Positions 1 to 13,092 of a stretch of 38,038 bases of DNA are shown piece by piece. The stretch is from Gracilariopsis chorda (lineage: Eukaryota; Rhodophyta; Florideophyceae; Gracilariales; Gracilariaceae). Position numbers and translations under genes: made by a program. The notes below the pieces were generated by a model that saw nothing but the letters and a program-made list of their open reading frames with translations, made no database searches and was not told the DNA's origin. The stretch covers positions 1-38,038 of the forward strand of contig NBIV01000432.1 of assembly GCA_003194525.1 (NCBI GenBank). Direction: 5' to 3'. How positions within the stretch are numbered: position 1 is the first letter of the stretch; every line of letters starts with the position of its first letter.

Positions 1-3000
1 GCCGAAGGCCGTTTCCGCTTGTCTCTCCATTATAATGATTTGTTCCTCTATGAGGGGGGTGTTCTTGATTGAATGGAGGCGTTGCGCCATAAAATCCTCT
101 TCCACGCCCCCGTTGCCCATCCAAATCGCCCATTTGGCGCAACGCCTCCCTGCCATTTAAAAAATTCAGCAGCAGCAGCAGCAGCAAAGCTTCCTGCTTA
201 CTGGCTGGCACTTCCATAATGACTGCAGTGCCACCCAGTTACACAAAGCAACGTGTCACGCTTTCTCATCATTGGCTGGCACTGCAGTCAATTTAGGCAC
301 CTAGGCGCCGCGGCGCCCCGTGGTTCTACGAGTGCTATTGCGAGCGCAAGCGAGCAAAGTGCTCGGAGAGCCTCCGAATGCCACTAAATACACAAAGCTA
401 CAAAACCAACGCGGCGCGCAGCGCCGCCCACAGGCCGAAGCCGTTCCCACTTGTCTCAACACCCCACTCTTAATGATTACACATGTATGAGGGGGTGATG
501 TTGATTGATGGGAGGCGGTGGGCCACAAAACGCTCTGTATGCCCCTTCTACGAGCAAAGCAAAACTGCCATTTGGCGCAACGCCTCCCTACCACTTTAAA
601 ACATTCAGCAGCAGCAGCAGCAGCAAAGCTTCCTGCTTACTGGCTCGCACTCCAATAATGACTGCAGTGCCACCCAGTTACACAAAGCAACGTGTCGCGC
701 TTTCCTCATCATTGGCTGGCACTGCAGTCAATTTAGACACCTAGGCGCCGCGGCACCCGCGTGGTTCTACGAGCGCTATTGCGAGCGCAAGCCAGCAAAG
801 TGCTCGGAGAGCCTCCGAACGCTACTAAATACACAAAGCTACAAAACCAACGCGGCGCGCAGCGCCGCCCACGGCCGAAGGCCGTTTCCACTTGTCTCTC
901 CATTATAAGCATTTGTTCCTCTATGAGGGGGGTGTTCTTGATTGAATGGAGGCGTTGCGCCACAAAATCCTCTTGCACGCCCCCGTTTCCCCATCCAAAT
1001 CGCCCATTTGGCGCAACGCCTCCCTACCATTTAAAAAATTCAGCAGCAGCAGCAGCAGCAAAGCTTCCTGCTTACTGGCTGGCACTCCCATAATGACTGC
1101 AGTGCCACCCAGTTACACAAAGCAAACGTGTCGCGCTTTCTCATCATTGGCTGGCACTGCAGTCAATTTAGGCACCTAGGCGCCCCGTGGTTCTACGAGC
1201 GCTATTGCGAGCGCAAGCGAGCAAAGTGCTCGGAGAGCCTCCGAACGCCACGAAATACACAAAGCTACAAAACCAACGCGGCGCGCAGCGCCGCCCACGG
1301 CCGAAGGCCGTTTCCACTTGTCTCTCCATTATAAGTATTTGTTCCTCTATGACGGGGTGTTCTTGATTGAATGGAGGCGTTGCGCCACAAAATCCTCTTG
1401 CACGCCCCCGTTTGCCCATCCAAATCGCCTATTTGGCGCAACGCCTCCCTACCATTTAAAAAATTCAGCAGCAGCAGCAGCAGCAAAGCTTCCTGCTTAC
1501 TGGCTCGCACTCCAATAATGACTGCAGTGCCACCCAGTTACACAAAGCAACGTGTCACGCTTTCTCATCATTGGCTGGCACTGCAGTCAATTTAGGCACC
1601 TAGGCGCCGCGGCGCCCCGTGGTTCTACGAGCGCTATTGCGAGCGCAAGCGAGCAAAGTGCTCGGAGAGCCTCCGAACGCTACTAAATACACAAAGCTAC
1701 AAAACCAACGCGGCGCGCAGCGCCGCCCACGGCCGAAGGCCGTTTCCACTTGTCTCTCCATTATAAGCATTTGTTCCTCTATGAGGGGGGTGTTCTTGAT
1801 TGAATGGAGGCGTTGCGCCATAAAATCCTCTTGCACGCCCCCGTTTGCCCATCCAAATCGCCCATTTGGCGCAACGCCTCCCTACCATTAAAAAAATTCA
1901 GCAGCAGCAGCAGCAGCAAAGCTTCCTGCTTACTGGCTGGCACTCCCATAATGACTGCAGTGCCACCCAGTTACACAAAGCAACGTGTCGCGCTTTCTCA
2001 TCATTGGCTGGCACTGCAGTCAATTTAGGCACCTAGGCGCCGCGGCGCCCCGTGGTTCTACGAGTGCTATTGCGAGCGCAAGCGAGCAAAGTGCTCGGAG
2101 AGCCTCCGAACGCTACTAAGTACACAAAGCTACAAAACCAACGCGGCGCGCAGCCTCGCCCACGGCCGAAGGCCGTTTCCACTTGTCTCAACACCCCACT
2201 CTTAATGATTGACACATGTATGAGGGGGTGTTGTTGATTGATGGGAGGCGGTGGGCCAATAAACCGCTCTGTATGCCGCTCTACGAGCATGCAAAACTGC
2301 CATTTGGCGCAACGCCTCCCTACCACTTAAAAATTTCAGCAGCAGCAGCAGCAGCAAAGCTTCCTGCTTACTGGCTGGCACTCCCATAATGACTGCAGTG
2401 CCACCCAGTTACACAAAGCAACGTGTCGCGCTTTCTCATCATTGGCTGGGACTGCAGTCAATTTAGGCACCTAGGCGCCGCGGCGCCCCGTGGTTCTACG
2501 AGCGCTATTGCGAGCGCAAGCGAGCAAAGTGCTCGGAGAGCCTCCGAACGCTACTAAAGACAAAAAGCTACAAAACCAACGCGGCACGCAGCGCCGCCCA
2601 CGGCCGAAGGCCGTTTCCACCTGTCTCAACACCCCCCACTCTTACTGATTTACACATGTATGAGGGGGGTGTTGTTGACTGACGGGAGGCGTTGCGCCAA
2701 TAAACCGCCCTGTATGCCCCTTTACGCGCATGCAAAACTGCCATTTGGCACAATGCCTGCCTACCATTTAAAAAAATTCAGCAGCAGCAGCAGCAGCAAA
2801 GCTTCCTGCTTACTGGCTGGCACTCCCATAATGACTGCAGTGCCACCCAGGTACACAAAGCAACGTGTCGCGCTTTATTATCATTGGCTGGCACTGCAGT
2901 CAATTTTCGCACCTAAACACAAACCCCTACGGCTCCACATACTCTCGGCGCCGCGGCGCTCCGTGGTTCTACGAGCGCTATTGCGAGCGCAAGCGAGCAA

Positions 3001-3076
3001 AATGCTCGGAGAGCCTCCGAACGCTACTAAATACACAAAGCTACAAAACCAACGCGGCGCGCAGCGCCGCCCACGG

Positions 3077-6000
3077 CCGAAGGCCGTTTCCGCTTGTCTC
3101 TCCATTATAATGATTTGTTCCTCTATGAGGGGGGTGTTCTTGATTGAATGGAGGCGTTGCGCCATAAAATCCTCTTCCACGCCCCCGTTTGCCCATCCAA
3201 ATCGCCCATTTGGCGCAACGCCTCCCTGCCATTTAAAAAATTCAGCAGCAGCAGCAGCAGCAAAGCTTCCTGCTTACTGGCTGGCACTTCCATAATGACT
3301 GCAGTGCCACCCAGTTACACAAAGCAACGTGTCACGCTTTCTCATCATTGGCTGGCACTGCAGTCAATTTAGGCACCTAGGCGCCGCGGCGCCCCGTGGT
3401 TCTACGAGTGCTATTGCGAGCGCAAGCGAGCAAAGTGCTCGGAGAGCCTCCGAATGCCACTAAATACACAAAGCTACAAAACCAACGCGGCGCGCAGCGC
3501 CGCCCAAGGCCGAAGGCCGTTCCCACTTGTCTCAACACCCCACTCTTAATGATTTACACATGTATGAGGGGGGTGATGTTGATTGATGGGAGGCGGTGGG
3601 CCAATAAACCGCTCTGTATGCCCCTCTACGAGCAAGCAAAACTGCCATTTGGCGCAACGCCTCCCTACCACTTAAAACATTCAGCAGCAGCAGCAGCAGC
3701 AAAGCTTCCTGCTTACTGGCTCGCACTCCAATAATGACTGCAGTGCCACCCAGTTACACAAAGCAACGTGTCGCGCTTTCTCATCATTGGCTGGCACTGC
3801 AGTCAATTTAGACACCTAGGCGCCGCGGCACCCCGTGGTTCTACGAGCGCTATTGCGAGCGCAAGCCAGCAAAGTGCTCGGAGAGCCTCCGAACGCTACT
3901 AAATACACAAAGCTACAAAACCAACGCGGCGCGCAGCGCCGCCCACGGCCGAAGGCCGTTTCCACTTGTCTCTCCATTATAAGTATTTATACGCGTATGA
4001 GGGGGTGTTCTTGATTGAATGGAGGCGTTGCGCCACAAAATCCTCTTGCACGCCCCCGTTTGCCCATGCAAATCGCCCATTTGGCGCAACGCCTCCCTGC
4101 CATTTAAAAAATTCAGCAGCAGCAGCAGCAGCAAAGCTTCCTGCTTACTGGCTGGCACTCCCATAATGACTGCAGTGCCACCCAGTTACACAAAGCAACG
4201 TGTCGCGCTTTCTCATCATTGGCTGGCACTGCAGTCAATTTAGGCACCTAGGCGCCCCGTGGTTCTACGAGCGCTATTGCGAGCGCAAGCGAGCAAAGTG
4301 CTCGGAGAGCCTCCGAACGCCACGAAATACACAAAGCTACAAAACCAACGCGGCGCGCAGCGCCGCCCACGGCCGAAGGCCGTTTCCACTTGTCTCTCCA
4401 TTATAAGCATTTGTTCCTCTATGAGGGGGGTGTTCTTGATTGAATGGAGGCGTTGCGCCACAAAATCCTCTTGCACGCCCCCGTTTGCCCATCCAAATCG
4501 CCCATTTGGCGCAACGCCTCCCTACCATTTAAAAAATTCAGCAGCAGCAGCAGCAGCAAAGCTTCCTGCTTACTGGCTCGCACTCCAATAATGACTGCAG
4601 TGCCACCCAGTTACACAAAGCAACGTGTCACGCTTTCTCATCATTGGCTGGCACTGCAGTCAATTTAGGCACCTAGGCGCCGCGGCGCCCCGTGGTTCTA
4701 CGAGCGCTATTGCGAGCGCAAGCGAGCAAAGTGCTCGGAGAGCCTCCGAACGCTACTAAATACACAAAGCTACAAAACCAACGCGGCGCGCAGCGCCGCC
4801 CACGGCCGAAGGCCGTTTCCACTTGTCTCTCCATTATAAGCATTTGTTCCTCTATGAGGGGGGTGTTCTTGATTGAATGGAGGCGTTGCGCCACAAAATC
4901 CTCTTGCACGCCCCCGTTTCCCCATCCAAATCGCCCATTTGGCGCAACGCCTCCCTACCATTTAAAAAATTCAGCAGCAGCAGCAGCAGCAAAGCTTCCT
5001 GCTTACTGGCTGGCACTCCCATAATGACTGCAGTGCCACCCAGTTACACAAAGCAACGTGTCGCGCTTTCTCATCATTGGCTGGCACTGCAGTCAATTTA
5101 GGCACCTAGGCGCCCCGTGGTTCTACGAGCGCTATTGCGAGCGCAAGCGAGCAAAGTGCTCGGAGAGCCTCCGAACGCCACGAAATACACAAAGCTACAA
5201 AACCAACGCGGCGCGCAGCGCCGCCCACGGCCGAAGGCCGTTTCCAGTTGTCTCTCCATTATAAGTATTTGTTCCTCTATGACGGGGGTGTTCTTGATTG
5301 AATGGAGGCGTTGCGCCACAAAATCCTCTTGCACGCCCCCGTTTGCCCATCCAAATCGCCTATTTGGCGCAACGCCTCCCTACCATTTAAAAAATTCAGC
5401 AGCAGCAGCAGCAGCAAAGCTTCCTGCTTACTGGCTCGCACTCCAATAATGACTGCAGTGCCACCCAGTTACACAAAGCAACGTGTCACGCTTTCTCATC
5501 ATTGGCTGGGACTGCAGTCAATTTAGGCACCTAGGCGCCGCGGCGCCCCGTGGTTCTACGAGCGCTATTGCGAGCGCAAGCGAGCAAAGTGCTCGGAGAG
5601 CCTCCGAACGCTACTAAATACACAAAGCTACAAAACCAACGCGGCGCGCAGCGCCGCCCACGGCCGAAGGCCGTTTCCACTTGTCTCTCCATTATAAGCA
5701 TTTGTTCCTCTATGAGGGGGGTGTTCTTGATTGAATGGAGGCGTTGCGCCACAAAATCCTCTTGCACGCCCCCGTTTGCCCATCCAAATCGCCCATTTGG
5801 CGCAACGCCTCCCTACCATTTAAAAAATTCAGCAGCAGCAGCAGCAGCAAAGCTTCCTGCTTACTGGCTCGCAGCCCCATAATGACTGCAGTGCCACCCA
5901 GTTACACAAAGCAAAGTGTCGCGCTTCCTCATCATTGGCTGGCACTGCAGTCAATTTAGGCACCTAGGCACCGCGGCGCCCCGTGGTTCTACGAGCGGAG

Positions 6001-6976
6001 AGCCTCCGAACGCCACGAAATACAAAAAGCTACAAAACCAACGCGGCGCGCAGCGCCGCCCACGGCCGAAGGCCGTTTTCACTTGTCTCAACACCCCACT
6101 CTTAATGATTTACACATGTATGAGGGGGGTGTTGTTGATTGATGGGAGGCGGTGGGCCAATAAACCGCTCTGTATGCCGCTCTACGAGCATGCAAAACTG
6201 CCATTTGGCGCAACGCCTCCCTACCACTTAAAAATTTCAGCAGCAGCAGCAGCAGCAAAGCTTCCTGCTTACTGGCTGGCACTCCCATAATGACTGCAGT
6301 GCCACCCAGTTACACAAAGCAACGTGTCGCGCTTTCTCATCATTGGCTGGCACTGCAGTCAATTTAGGCACCTAGGCGCCGCGGCGCCCCGTGGTTCTAC
6401 GAGCGCTATTGCGAGCGCAAGCGAGCAAAGTGCTCGGAGGGCCTCCGAACGCTACTAAAGACAAAAAGCTACAAAACCAACGCGGCACGCAGCGCCGCCC
6501 ACGGCCGAAGGCCGTTTCCACCTGTCTCAACACCCCCCACTCTTACTGATTTACACATGTATGAGGGGGGTGTTGTTGACTGACGGGAGGCGTTGCGCCA
6601 ATAAACCGCCCTGTATGCCCCTTTACGCGCATGCAAAACTGCCATTTGGCGCAATGCCTGCCTACCATTTAAAAAATTCAGCAGCAGCAGCAGCAGCAAA
6701 GCTTCCTGCTTACTGGCTGGCACTCCCATAATGACTGCAGTGCCACCCAGGTACACAAAGCAACGTGTCGCGCTTTATTATCATTGGCTGGCACTGCAGT
6801 CAATTTTCGCACCTAAACACAAACCCCTACGGCTCCACATACTCTCGGCGCCGCGGCGCTCCGTGGTTCTACGAGCGCTATTGCGAGCGCAAGCGAGCAA
6901 AATGCTCGGAGAGCCTCCGAACGCTACTAAATACACAAAGCTACAAAACCAACGCGGCGCGCAGCGCCGCCCACGG
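3077..6976. repeat. Higher-order repeat, full copy (about 3.9 kb, nine units)
   Basis: Unit variants occur in a fixed order and the whole series recurs 3900-3902 bp further on. Diagnostic variants include the unit with CTTCCACGCCCCCG (3175 and 7075), the 46-bp insertion before it, the unit with TATACGCGTATGAG (3988 and 7888) and the unit lacking about 30 bp between GAGCG and GAGAGCC (about 5995 and 9897). The stretch 1-3076 is a shorter version, about 824 bp less, roughly two units. Confidence 0.85.
4291..4383. other. Hairpin cluster in a representative satellite unit
   Basis: Four perfect stem-loops, all with 3-nt loops, lie within 93 bp: GAGCA-AAG-TGCTC (4291-4303), TCGGAG-AGC-CTCCGA (4302-4316), GCGGCGC-GCA-GCGCCGC (4350-4366) and ACGGCC-GAA-GGCCGT (4369-4383). 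The last two have the C(GNA)G loop form known to make unusually stable DNA mini-hairpins. Further on in the same unit are two longer inverted pairs: 15-bp arms at 4446-4460 and 4507-4521, and 14-bp arms at 4592-4605 and 4649-4662. The same series recurs in nearly every unit. Confidence 0.9.
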
Positions 6977-9900
6977 CCGAAGGCCGTTTCCGCTTGTCTC
7001 TCCATTATAATGATTTGTTCCTCTATGAGGGGGGTGTTCTTGATTGAATGGAGGCGTTGCGCCATAAAATCCTCTTCCACGCCCCCGTTTGCCCATCCAA
7101 ATCGCCCATTTGGCGCAACGCCTCCCTGCCATTTAAAAAATTCAGCAGCAGCAGCAGCAGCAAAGCTTCCTGCTTACTGGCTGGCACTTCCATAATGACT
7201 GCAGTGCCACCCAGTTACACAAAGCAACGTGTCACGCTTTCTCATCATTGGCTGGCACTGCAGTCAATTTAGGCACCTAGGCGCCGCGGCGCCCCGTGGT
7301 TCTACGAGTGCTATTGCGAGCGCAAGCGAGCAAAGTGCTCGGAGAGCCTCCGAATGCCACTAAATACACAAAGCTACAAAACCAACGCGGCGCGCAGCGC
7401 CGCCCAAGGCCGAAGGCCGTTCCCACTTGTCTCAACACCCCACTCTTAATGATTTACACATGTATGAGGGGGGTGATGTTGATTGATGGGAGGCGGTGGG
7501 CCAATAAACCGCTCTGTATGCCCCTCTACGAGCAAGCAAAACTGCCATTTGGCGCAACGCCTCCCTACCACTTAAAACATTCAGCAGCAGCAGCAGCAGC
7601 AAAGCTTCCTGCTTACTGGCTCGCACTCCAATAATGACTGCAGTGCCACCCAGTTACACAAAGCAACGTGTCGCGCTTTCTCATCATTGGCTGGCACTGC
7701 AGTCAATTTAGACACCTAGGCGCCGCGGCACCCCGTGGTTCTACGAGCGCTATTGCGAGCGCAAGCCAGCAAAGTGCTCGGAGAGCCTCCGAACGCTACT
7801 AAATACACAAAGCTACAAAACCAACGCGGCGCGCAGCGCCGCCCACGGCCGAAGGCCGTTTCCACTTGTCTCTCCATTATAAGTATTTATACGCGTATGA
7901 GGGGGGTGTTCTTGATTGAATGGAGGCGTTGCGCCACAAAATCCTCTTGCACGCCCCCGTTTGCCCATGCAAATCGCCCATTTGGCGCAACGCCTCCCTG
8001 CCATTTAAAAAATTCAGCAGCAGCAGCAGCAGCAAAGCTTCCTGCTTACTGGCTGGCACTCCCATAATGACTGCAGTGCCACCCAGTTACACAAAGCAAC
8101 GTGTCGCGCTTTCTCATCATTGGCTGGCACTGCAGTCAATTTAGGCACCTAGGCGCCCCGTGGTTCTACGAGCGCTATTGCGAGCGCAAGCGAGCAAAGT
8201 GCTCGGAGAGCCTCCGAACGCCACGAAATACACAAAGCTACAAAACCAACGCGGCGCGCAGCGCCGCCCACGGCCGAAGGCCGTTTCTACTTTTCTCTCC
8301 ATTATAAGCATTTGTTCCTCTATGAGGGGGGTGTTCTTGATTGAATGGAGGCGTTGCGCCACAAAATCCTCTTGCACGCCCCCGTTTGCCCATCCAAATC
8401 GCCCATTTGGCGCAACGCCTCCCTACCATTTAAAAAATTCAGCAGCAGCAGCAGCAGCAAAGCTTCCTGCTTACTGGCTCGCACTCCAATAATGACTGCA
8501 GTGCCACCCAGTTACACAAAGCAACGTGTCACGCTTTCTCATCATTGGCTGGCACTGCAGTCAATTTAGGCACCTAGGCGCGGCGGCGCCCCGTGGTTCT
8601 ACGAGCGCTATTGCGAGCGCAAGCGAGCAAAGTGCTCGGAGAGCCTCCGAACGCTACTAAATACACAAAGCTACAAAACCAACGCGGCGCGCAGCGCCGC
8701 CCACGGCCGAAGGCCGTTTCCACTTGTCTCTCCATTATAAGCATTTGTTCCTCTATGAGGGGGGTGTTCTTGATTGAATGGAGGCGTTGCGCCACAAAAT
8801 CCTCTTGCACGCCCCCGTTTCCCCATCCAAATCGCCCATTTGGCGCAACGCCTCCCTACCATTTAAAAAATTCAGCAGCAGCAGCAGCAGCAAAGCTTCC
8901 TGCTTACTGGCTGGCACTCCCATAATGACTGCAGTGCCACCCAGTTACACAAAGCAACGTGTCGCGCTTTCTCATCATTGGCTGGCACTGCAGTCAATTT
9001 AGGCACCTAGGCGCCGCGGCGCCCCGTGGTTCTACGAGCGCTATTGCGAGCGCAAGCGAGCAAAGTGCTCGGAGAGCCTCCGATCGCTACTAAATACACA
9101 AAGCTACAAAACCAACGCGGCGCGCAGCGCCGCCCACGGCCGAAGGCCGTTTCCACTTGTCTCTCCATTATAAGCATTTGTTCCTCTATGAGGGGGGTGT
9201 TCTTGATTGAATGGAGGCGTTGCGCCACAAAATCCTCTTGCACGCCCCCGTTTCCCCATCCAAATCGCCCATTTGGCGCAACGCCTCCCTACCATTTAAA
9301 AAATTCAGCAGCAGCAGCAGCAGCAAAGCTTCCTGCTTACTGGCTGGCACTCCCATAATGACTGCAGTGCCACCCAGTTACACAAAGCAACGTGTCGCGC
9401 TTTCTCATCATTGGCTGGCACTGCAGTCAATTTAGGCACCTAGGCGCCCCGTGGTTCTACGAGCGCTATTGCGAGCGCAAGCGAGCAAAGTGCTCGGAGA
9501 GCCTCCGAACGCCACGAAATACACAAAGCTACAAAACCAACGCGGCGCGCAGCGCCGCCCACGGCCGAAGGCCGTTTCCACTTGTCTCTCCATTATAAGC
9601 ATTTGTTCCTCTATGAGGGGGGTGTTCTTGATTGAATGGAGGCGTTGCGCCACAAAATCCTCTTGCACGCCCCCGTTTGCCCATCCAAATCGCCCATTTG
9701 GCGCAACGCCTCCCTACCATTTAAAAAATTCAGCAGCAGCAGCAGCAGCAAAGCTTCCTGCTTACTGGCTCGCAGTCCCATAATGACTGCAGTGCCACCC
9801 AGTTACACAATGCAAAGTGTCGCGCTTCCTCATCATTGGCTGGCACTGCAGTCAATTTAGGCACCTAGGCGCCGCGGCGCCCCGTGGTTCTACGAGCGGA

Positions 9901-10000
9901 GAGCCTCCGAACGCCACGAGATACAAAAAGCTACAAAACCAACGCGGCGCGCAGCGCCGCCCACGGCCGAAGGCGGTTTTCACTTGTCTCAACACCCCAC
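6977..10000. repeat. Higher-order repeat, next copy (diverging at its right end)
   Basis: This stretch follows 3077-6976 almost base for base at an offset of 3900-3902 bp up to the deleted unit near 9897. In the middle the order of the 425- and 433-bp unit types differs (433, 433, 425 here against 433, 425, 433 in the previous copy), so one unit type has been exchanged while total length is kept. That is what unequal exchange or gene conversion within an array produces. After about 10000 the pattern gives way to a different, longer unit. Confidence 0.75.
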
Positions 10001-10278
10001 TCTTAATGATTTACACATGTATGAGGGGGGTGTTGTTGACTGACAGGAGGCGTTGCGCCACAAATTCGCTTTGCACGCCCCCGTTTGCGCATGCAAATCG
10101 CCCAATTGGCGCAACGCATCCCCACCATTAAAAACATTCAGCAGCAGCAGCAGCAGCGAAGCTTTCTGCTTACTGGCTGGCACTCCCATAATGACTGCAG
10201 TGCCACCCAGTTACAAAAAGCAACGTGTCTCGCTTTCTCATCATTGGCTGGCACTGCAGTCAATTTAGGCACCTAGGC

Positions 10279-11990
10279 GCCGCGGCCCCCCGTGGTTCTA
10301 CGAGCGCTATTGCGAGCGCAAGCGAGCAAAGTGCTCGGAGAGCCTCCGAACGCTACTAAATACACAAAGCTACAAAACCAACGCGGCGCGCAGCGCCGCC
10401 CACGGCCGAAGGCCGTTCTCACTTGTTTCTACACCCCACTCTTAATGATTTACACATGTATGAGGGGGGTGTTCTTGATTGACAGGAGGCGGGCGCCAAT
10501 AAATCGCCCTGTATGCCCCTCTACGCGCTTGCAAAACTGCCATCTGGCGCAACGCCTCCCTACCACTTAAAAAATTCAGCAGCAGCAGCAGCAGCAAAGC
10601 TTCCTGCTTACTGGCTGGCACTCCCGTAATGACTGCAGTGCCATCCAGTTACACAAAGCAACGTGTCGCGCTTTCTCATCATTGGCTGGCACTGCAGTCA
10701 AGTTAGGCACCTAAACACAAATCCCTATCTCAACACCCCACTCTAGGCGCAGCGGCGCCCCGTGGTTCTACGAGCGCTATTGCGAGCGCAAGCGAGCAAT
10801 GTGCTCGGAGAAACTCCGAACGCTACGAAATACACAAAGCTACAAAACCAACGTGGCGCGCAGCGCCGCCCACGGCCGAAGGCCGTTTTCACTTGTTTCT
10901 ACACCCCACTCTTAATGATTTACACATGTATGAGGGGGGTGTTTTTGATTGACAGGAGGCGGTGCGCCAATAAATCGCCCTGTATGCCCCTCTACGCGCT
11001 TGCAAAACTGCCTTCTGGCGCAACGCCTCCCTACCACTTAAAAAATTCAGCAGCAGCAGCAGCAGCAAAGCTTCCTGCTTACTGGCTGGCACTCCCGTAA
11101 TGACTGCAGTGCCATCCAGTTACACAAAGCAACGTGTCGCGCTTTCTCATCATTGGCTGGCACTGCAGTCAAGTTAGGCACCTAAACACAAATCCCTATC
11201 TCAACACCCCACTCTAGGCGCAGCGGCGCCCCGTGGTTCTACGAGCGCTATTGCGAGCGCAAGCGAGCAATGTGCTCGGAGAGACTCCGAACGCTACGAA
11301 ATACACAAAGCTACAAAACCAACGTGGCGCGCAGCGCCGCCCACGGCCGAAGGCCGTTCTCACTTGTTTCTACACCCCACTCTTAATGATTTACACATGT
11401 ATGAGGGGGGTGTTGTTGATTGACAGGAGGCGGTGCGCCAATAAATCGCCCTGTATGCCCCTCTACGCGCTTGCAAAACTGCCATCTGGCGCAACGCCTC
11501 CCTACCACTTAAAAAATTCAGCAGCAGCAGCAGCAGCAAAGCTTCCTGCTTACTGGCTGGCACTCCCATAATGACTGCAGTGCCACCCAGTTACACAAAG
11601 CAACGTGTCGGTCTTTCTCATCATTGGCTGGCACTGCAGTCAATTTAGGCACCTAAACACAAACCCCTACGGCTCCACATATTCTCGGCGCCGCGGCGCC
11701 CCGTGGTTCTACGAGCGCTATTGCGAGCGCAAGCGAGCAAAGTGCTCGGAGAGCCTCCGAACGCCACGAAATACACAAAGCTACAAAACCAACGCGGCAC
11801 CCAGCGCCACCCACGGCCGAAGGCCGTTTCCACTTGTCTCTCCATTATAAGTATTTGTTCCTCTATGAGGGGGGTGTTCTTGATTGAATGGAGGCGTTGC
11901 GCCACAAAATCCTCTTGCACGCCCCTGTTTGCCCATGCAAATCGCCCATTTGGCGCAAGGCCTCCCTACCATTTAAGAAATTCAGCAGCA
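10279..11990. repeat. 470-bp satellite subfamily
   Basis: Three consecutive units (GTGGTTCTACGAG phrase at about 10292, 10762, 11233, then 11703) repeat at 470-471 bp, longer than the 425-439-bp units to the left. The extra length is a short insert after the 14-bp inverted pair (for example 10712-10744, CTAAACACAAATCCC then CTCAACACCCCACTC), a duplicated scrap of another part of the unit. The three are closer to one another than to other units, which points to local recent amplification. Confidence 0.8.
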
Positions 11991-13092
11991 GCAGCAAAGC
12001 GTTCAGTTAATTAGCTGCTGCTGCTGCATGTTGACTGTGCAATGGCTGCTGAATGGCTTGCAATACAATCAAAATGTAGTGCCAGCCACTCAGCAGCAGA
12101 AACCCAGCGGTTCATTCTGACACGTGGCAAATTGCACTGCGCCAGTGCATTGCATTCCAACACGTGGCAAATTGCACTGCGCCAGTGCATTGTATACTGA
12201 AGTTTCATTGCAGACATGCCTTCAACAGACGTATATACTGCACTGGCGCAGTGCCAAATGCATCTCTCCATTACCAGTATTTGTTCCTCTATGAGGGGGG
12301 TGTTCTTGATTGAATGGAGGCGTTGCGCCACAAAATCCTCTTGCACGCCCCCGTTTCCCCATCCAAATCGCCCATTTGGCGCAACGCCTCCCTACCATTT
12401 AAAAAATTCAGCAGCAGCAGCAGCAGCAAAGCGTTCAGTTAATTAGCTGCTGCTGCTGCATGTTGACTGTGCAATGGCTGCTGAATGGCTTGCAATACAA
12501 TCAAAATGTAGTGCCAGCCACTCAGCAGCAGAAACCCAGCGGTTCATTCCGACACGTGGCAAATTGCACTGCGCCAGTGCAGTGTATACTGAAGTTTCAT
12601 TGCAGACATGCCTGCAACAGACGTATATACTGCACTGGCGCAGTGCCAAATGCATCTCAACACCCCACTCTTAATGATTTTTACATGTATGAGGGGGGTG
12701 TTGTTGACTGACGGGAGGCGTTGCGCCACAAATTCGCTTTGCACGCCCCCGTTTGCGCATGCAAATCGCCCATTTGGCGCAACGCCTCCCCACCATTAAA
12801 AAAATTCAGCAGCAGCAGCAGCAGCAAAGCGTTCAGTTAATTTGCTGCTGCTGCTGCAAGTTGACTGTGCAATGGCTGCTGAATGGCTTGCAATACAATC
12901 AAATTGTTGTGCCAGCCACTCAGCAGCAAAACCCCGCCTGTTCATTCCGACACGTGGCAAATTGCACTGCGCCAGTGCAGCGCATTCCGACACGTGGCAA
13001 ATTGCACTGCGCCAGTGCAGTGTATACCGAAGTTTCATTGCAGACTTGCCTGCAACAGACGTATATACTGCACTGGCGCAGTGCCAAATGCA
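11991..13092. repeat. Three composite satellite units with a second hairpin module
   Basis: After the CAG run the normal AAAGCTTCC continuation is replaced by AAAGCGTTCAGTTAATT and about 270 bp of different sequence, at 11999-12262, 12430-12655 and 12829-13096. The replacement module begins with CTG repeats that are the inverse complement of the CAG run just before it. It contains direct repeats of CACGTGGCAAATTGCACTG and perfect 3-nt-loop hairpins (GCACTG-CGC-CAGTGC at 12134-12148, GCACTG-GCG-CAGTGC at 12240-12254). Each copy ends in AAATGCATCTC, after which one of three different sequences starts: TCC (satellite type a), AAC (type b) or GCTTG (the Helitron). Confidence 0.85.

Larger units (their letters stand above)
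1..13092. repeat. Satellite array, about 27 units of 425-471 bp, probably Helitron-derived
   Basis: The same block recurs head to tail: a GC palindrome, the phrase CCGTGGTTCTACGAGCG, several short hairpins, a CAG run of about six copies, and a closing pair of 14-bp inverted arms around TGACTGCAGTGCCA. The GTGGTTCTACGAG phrase recurs at steps of 425, 433 or 439 bp up to about 10.3 kb and about 470 bp after that. Units differ by scattered substitutions, a 46-bp insertion (for example near 2920-2955) and a deletion next to 5990 and 9892. Open frames of 60-110 codons occur in every unit on both strands. They follow from the repeat being nearly identical and are not called as genes. The array runs off the left edge. 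Its last three units carry a different second module. Confidence 0.95.

Noticed and set aside
301..12014. Dozens of 60-110 codon frames repeated in every satellite unit on both strands
   Set aside because: They overlap on both strands, use CAG runs as poly-Ala, poly-Ser, poly-Gln or poly-Leu, and shift with each unit indel. Their similarity reflects DNA repeat identity, not protein selection.
1..13092. CRISPR-like array
   Set aside because: The period is 425-471 bp with no short repeat/unique spacer alternation, and the setting is eukaryotic.
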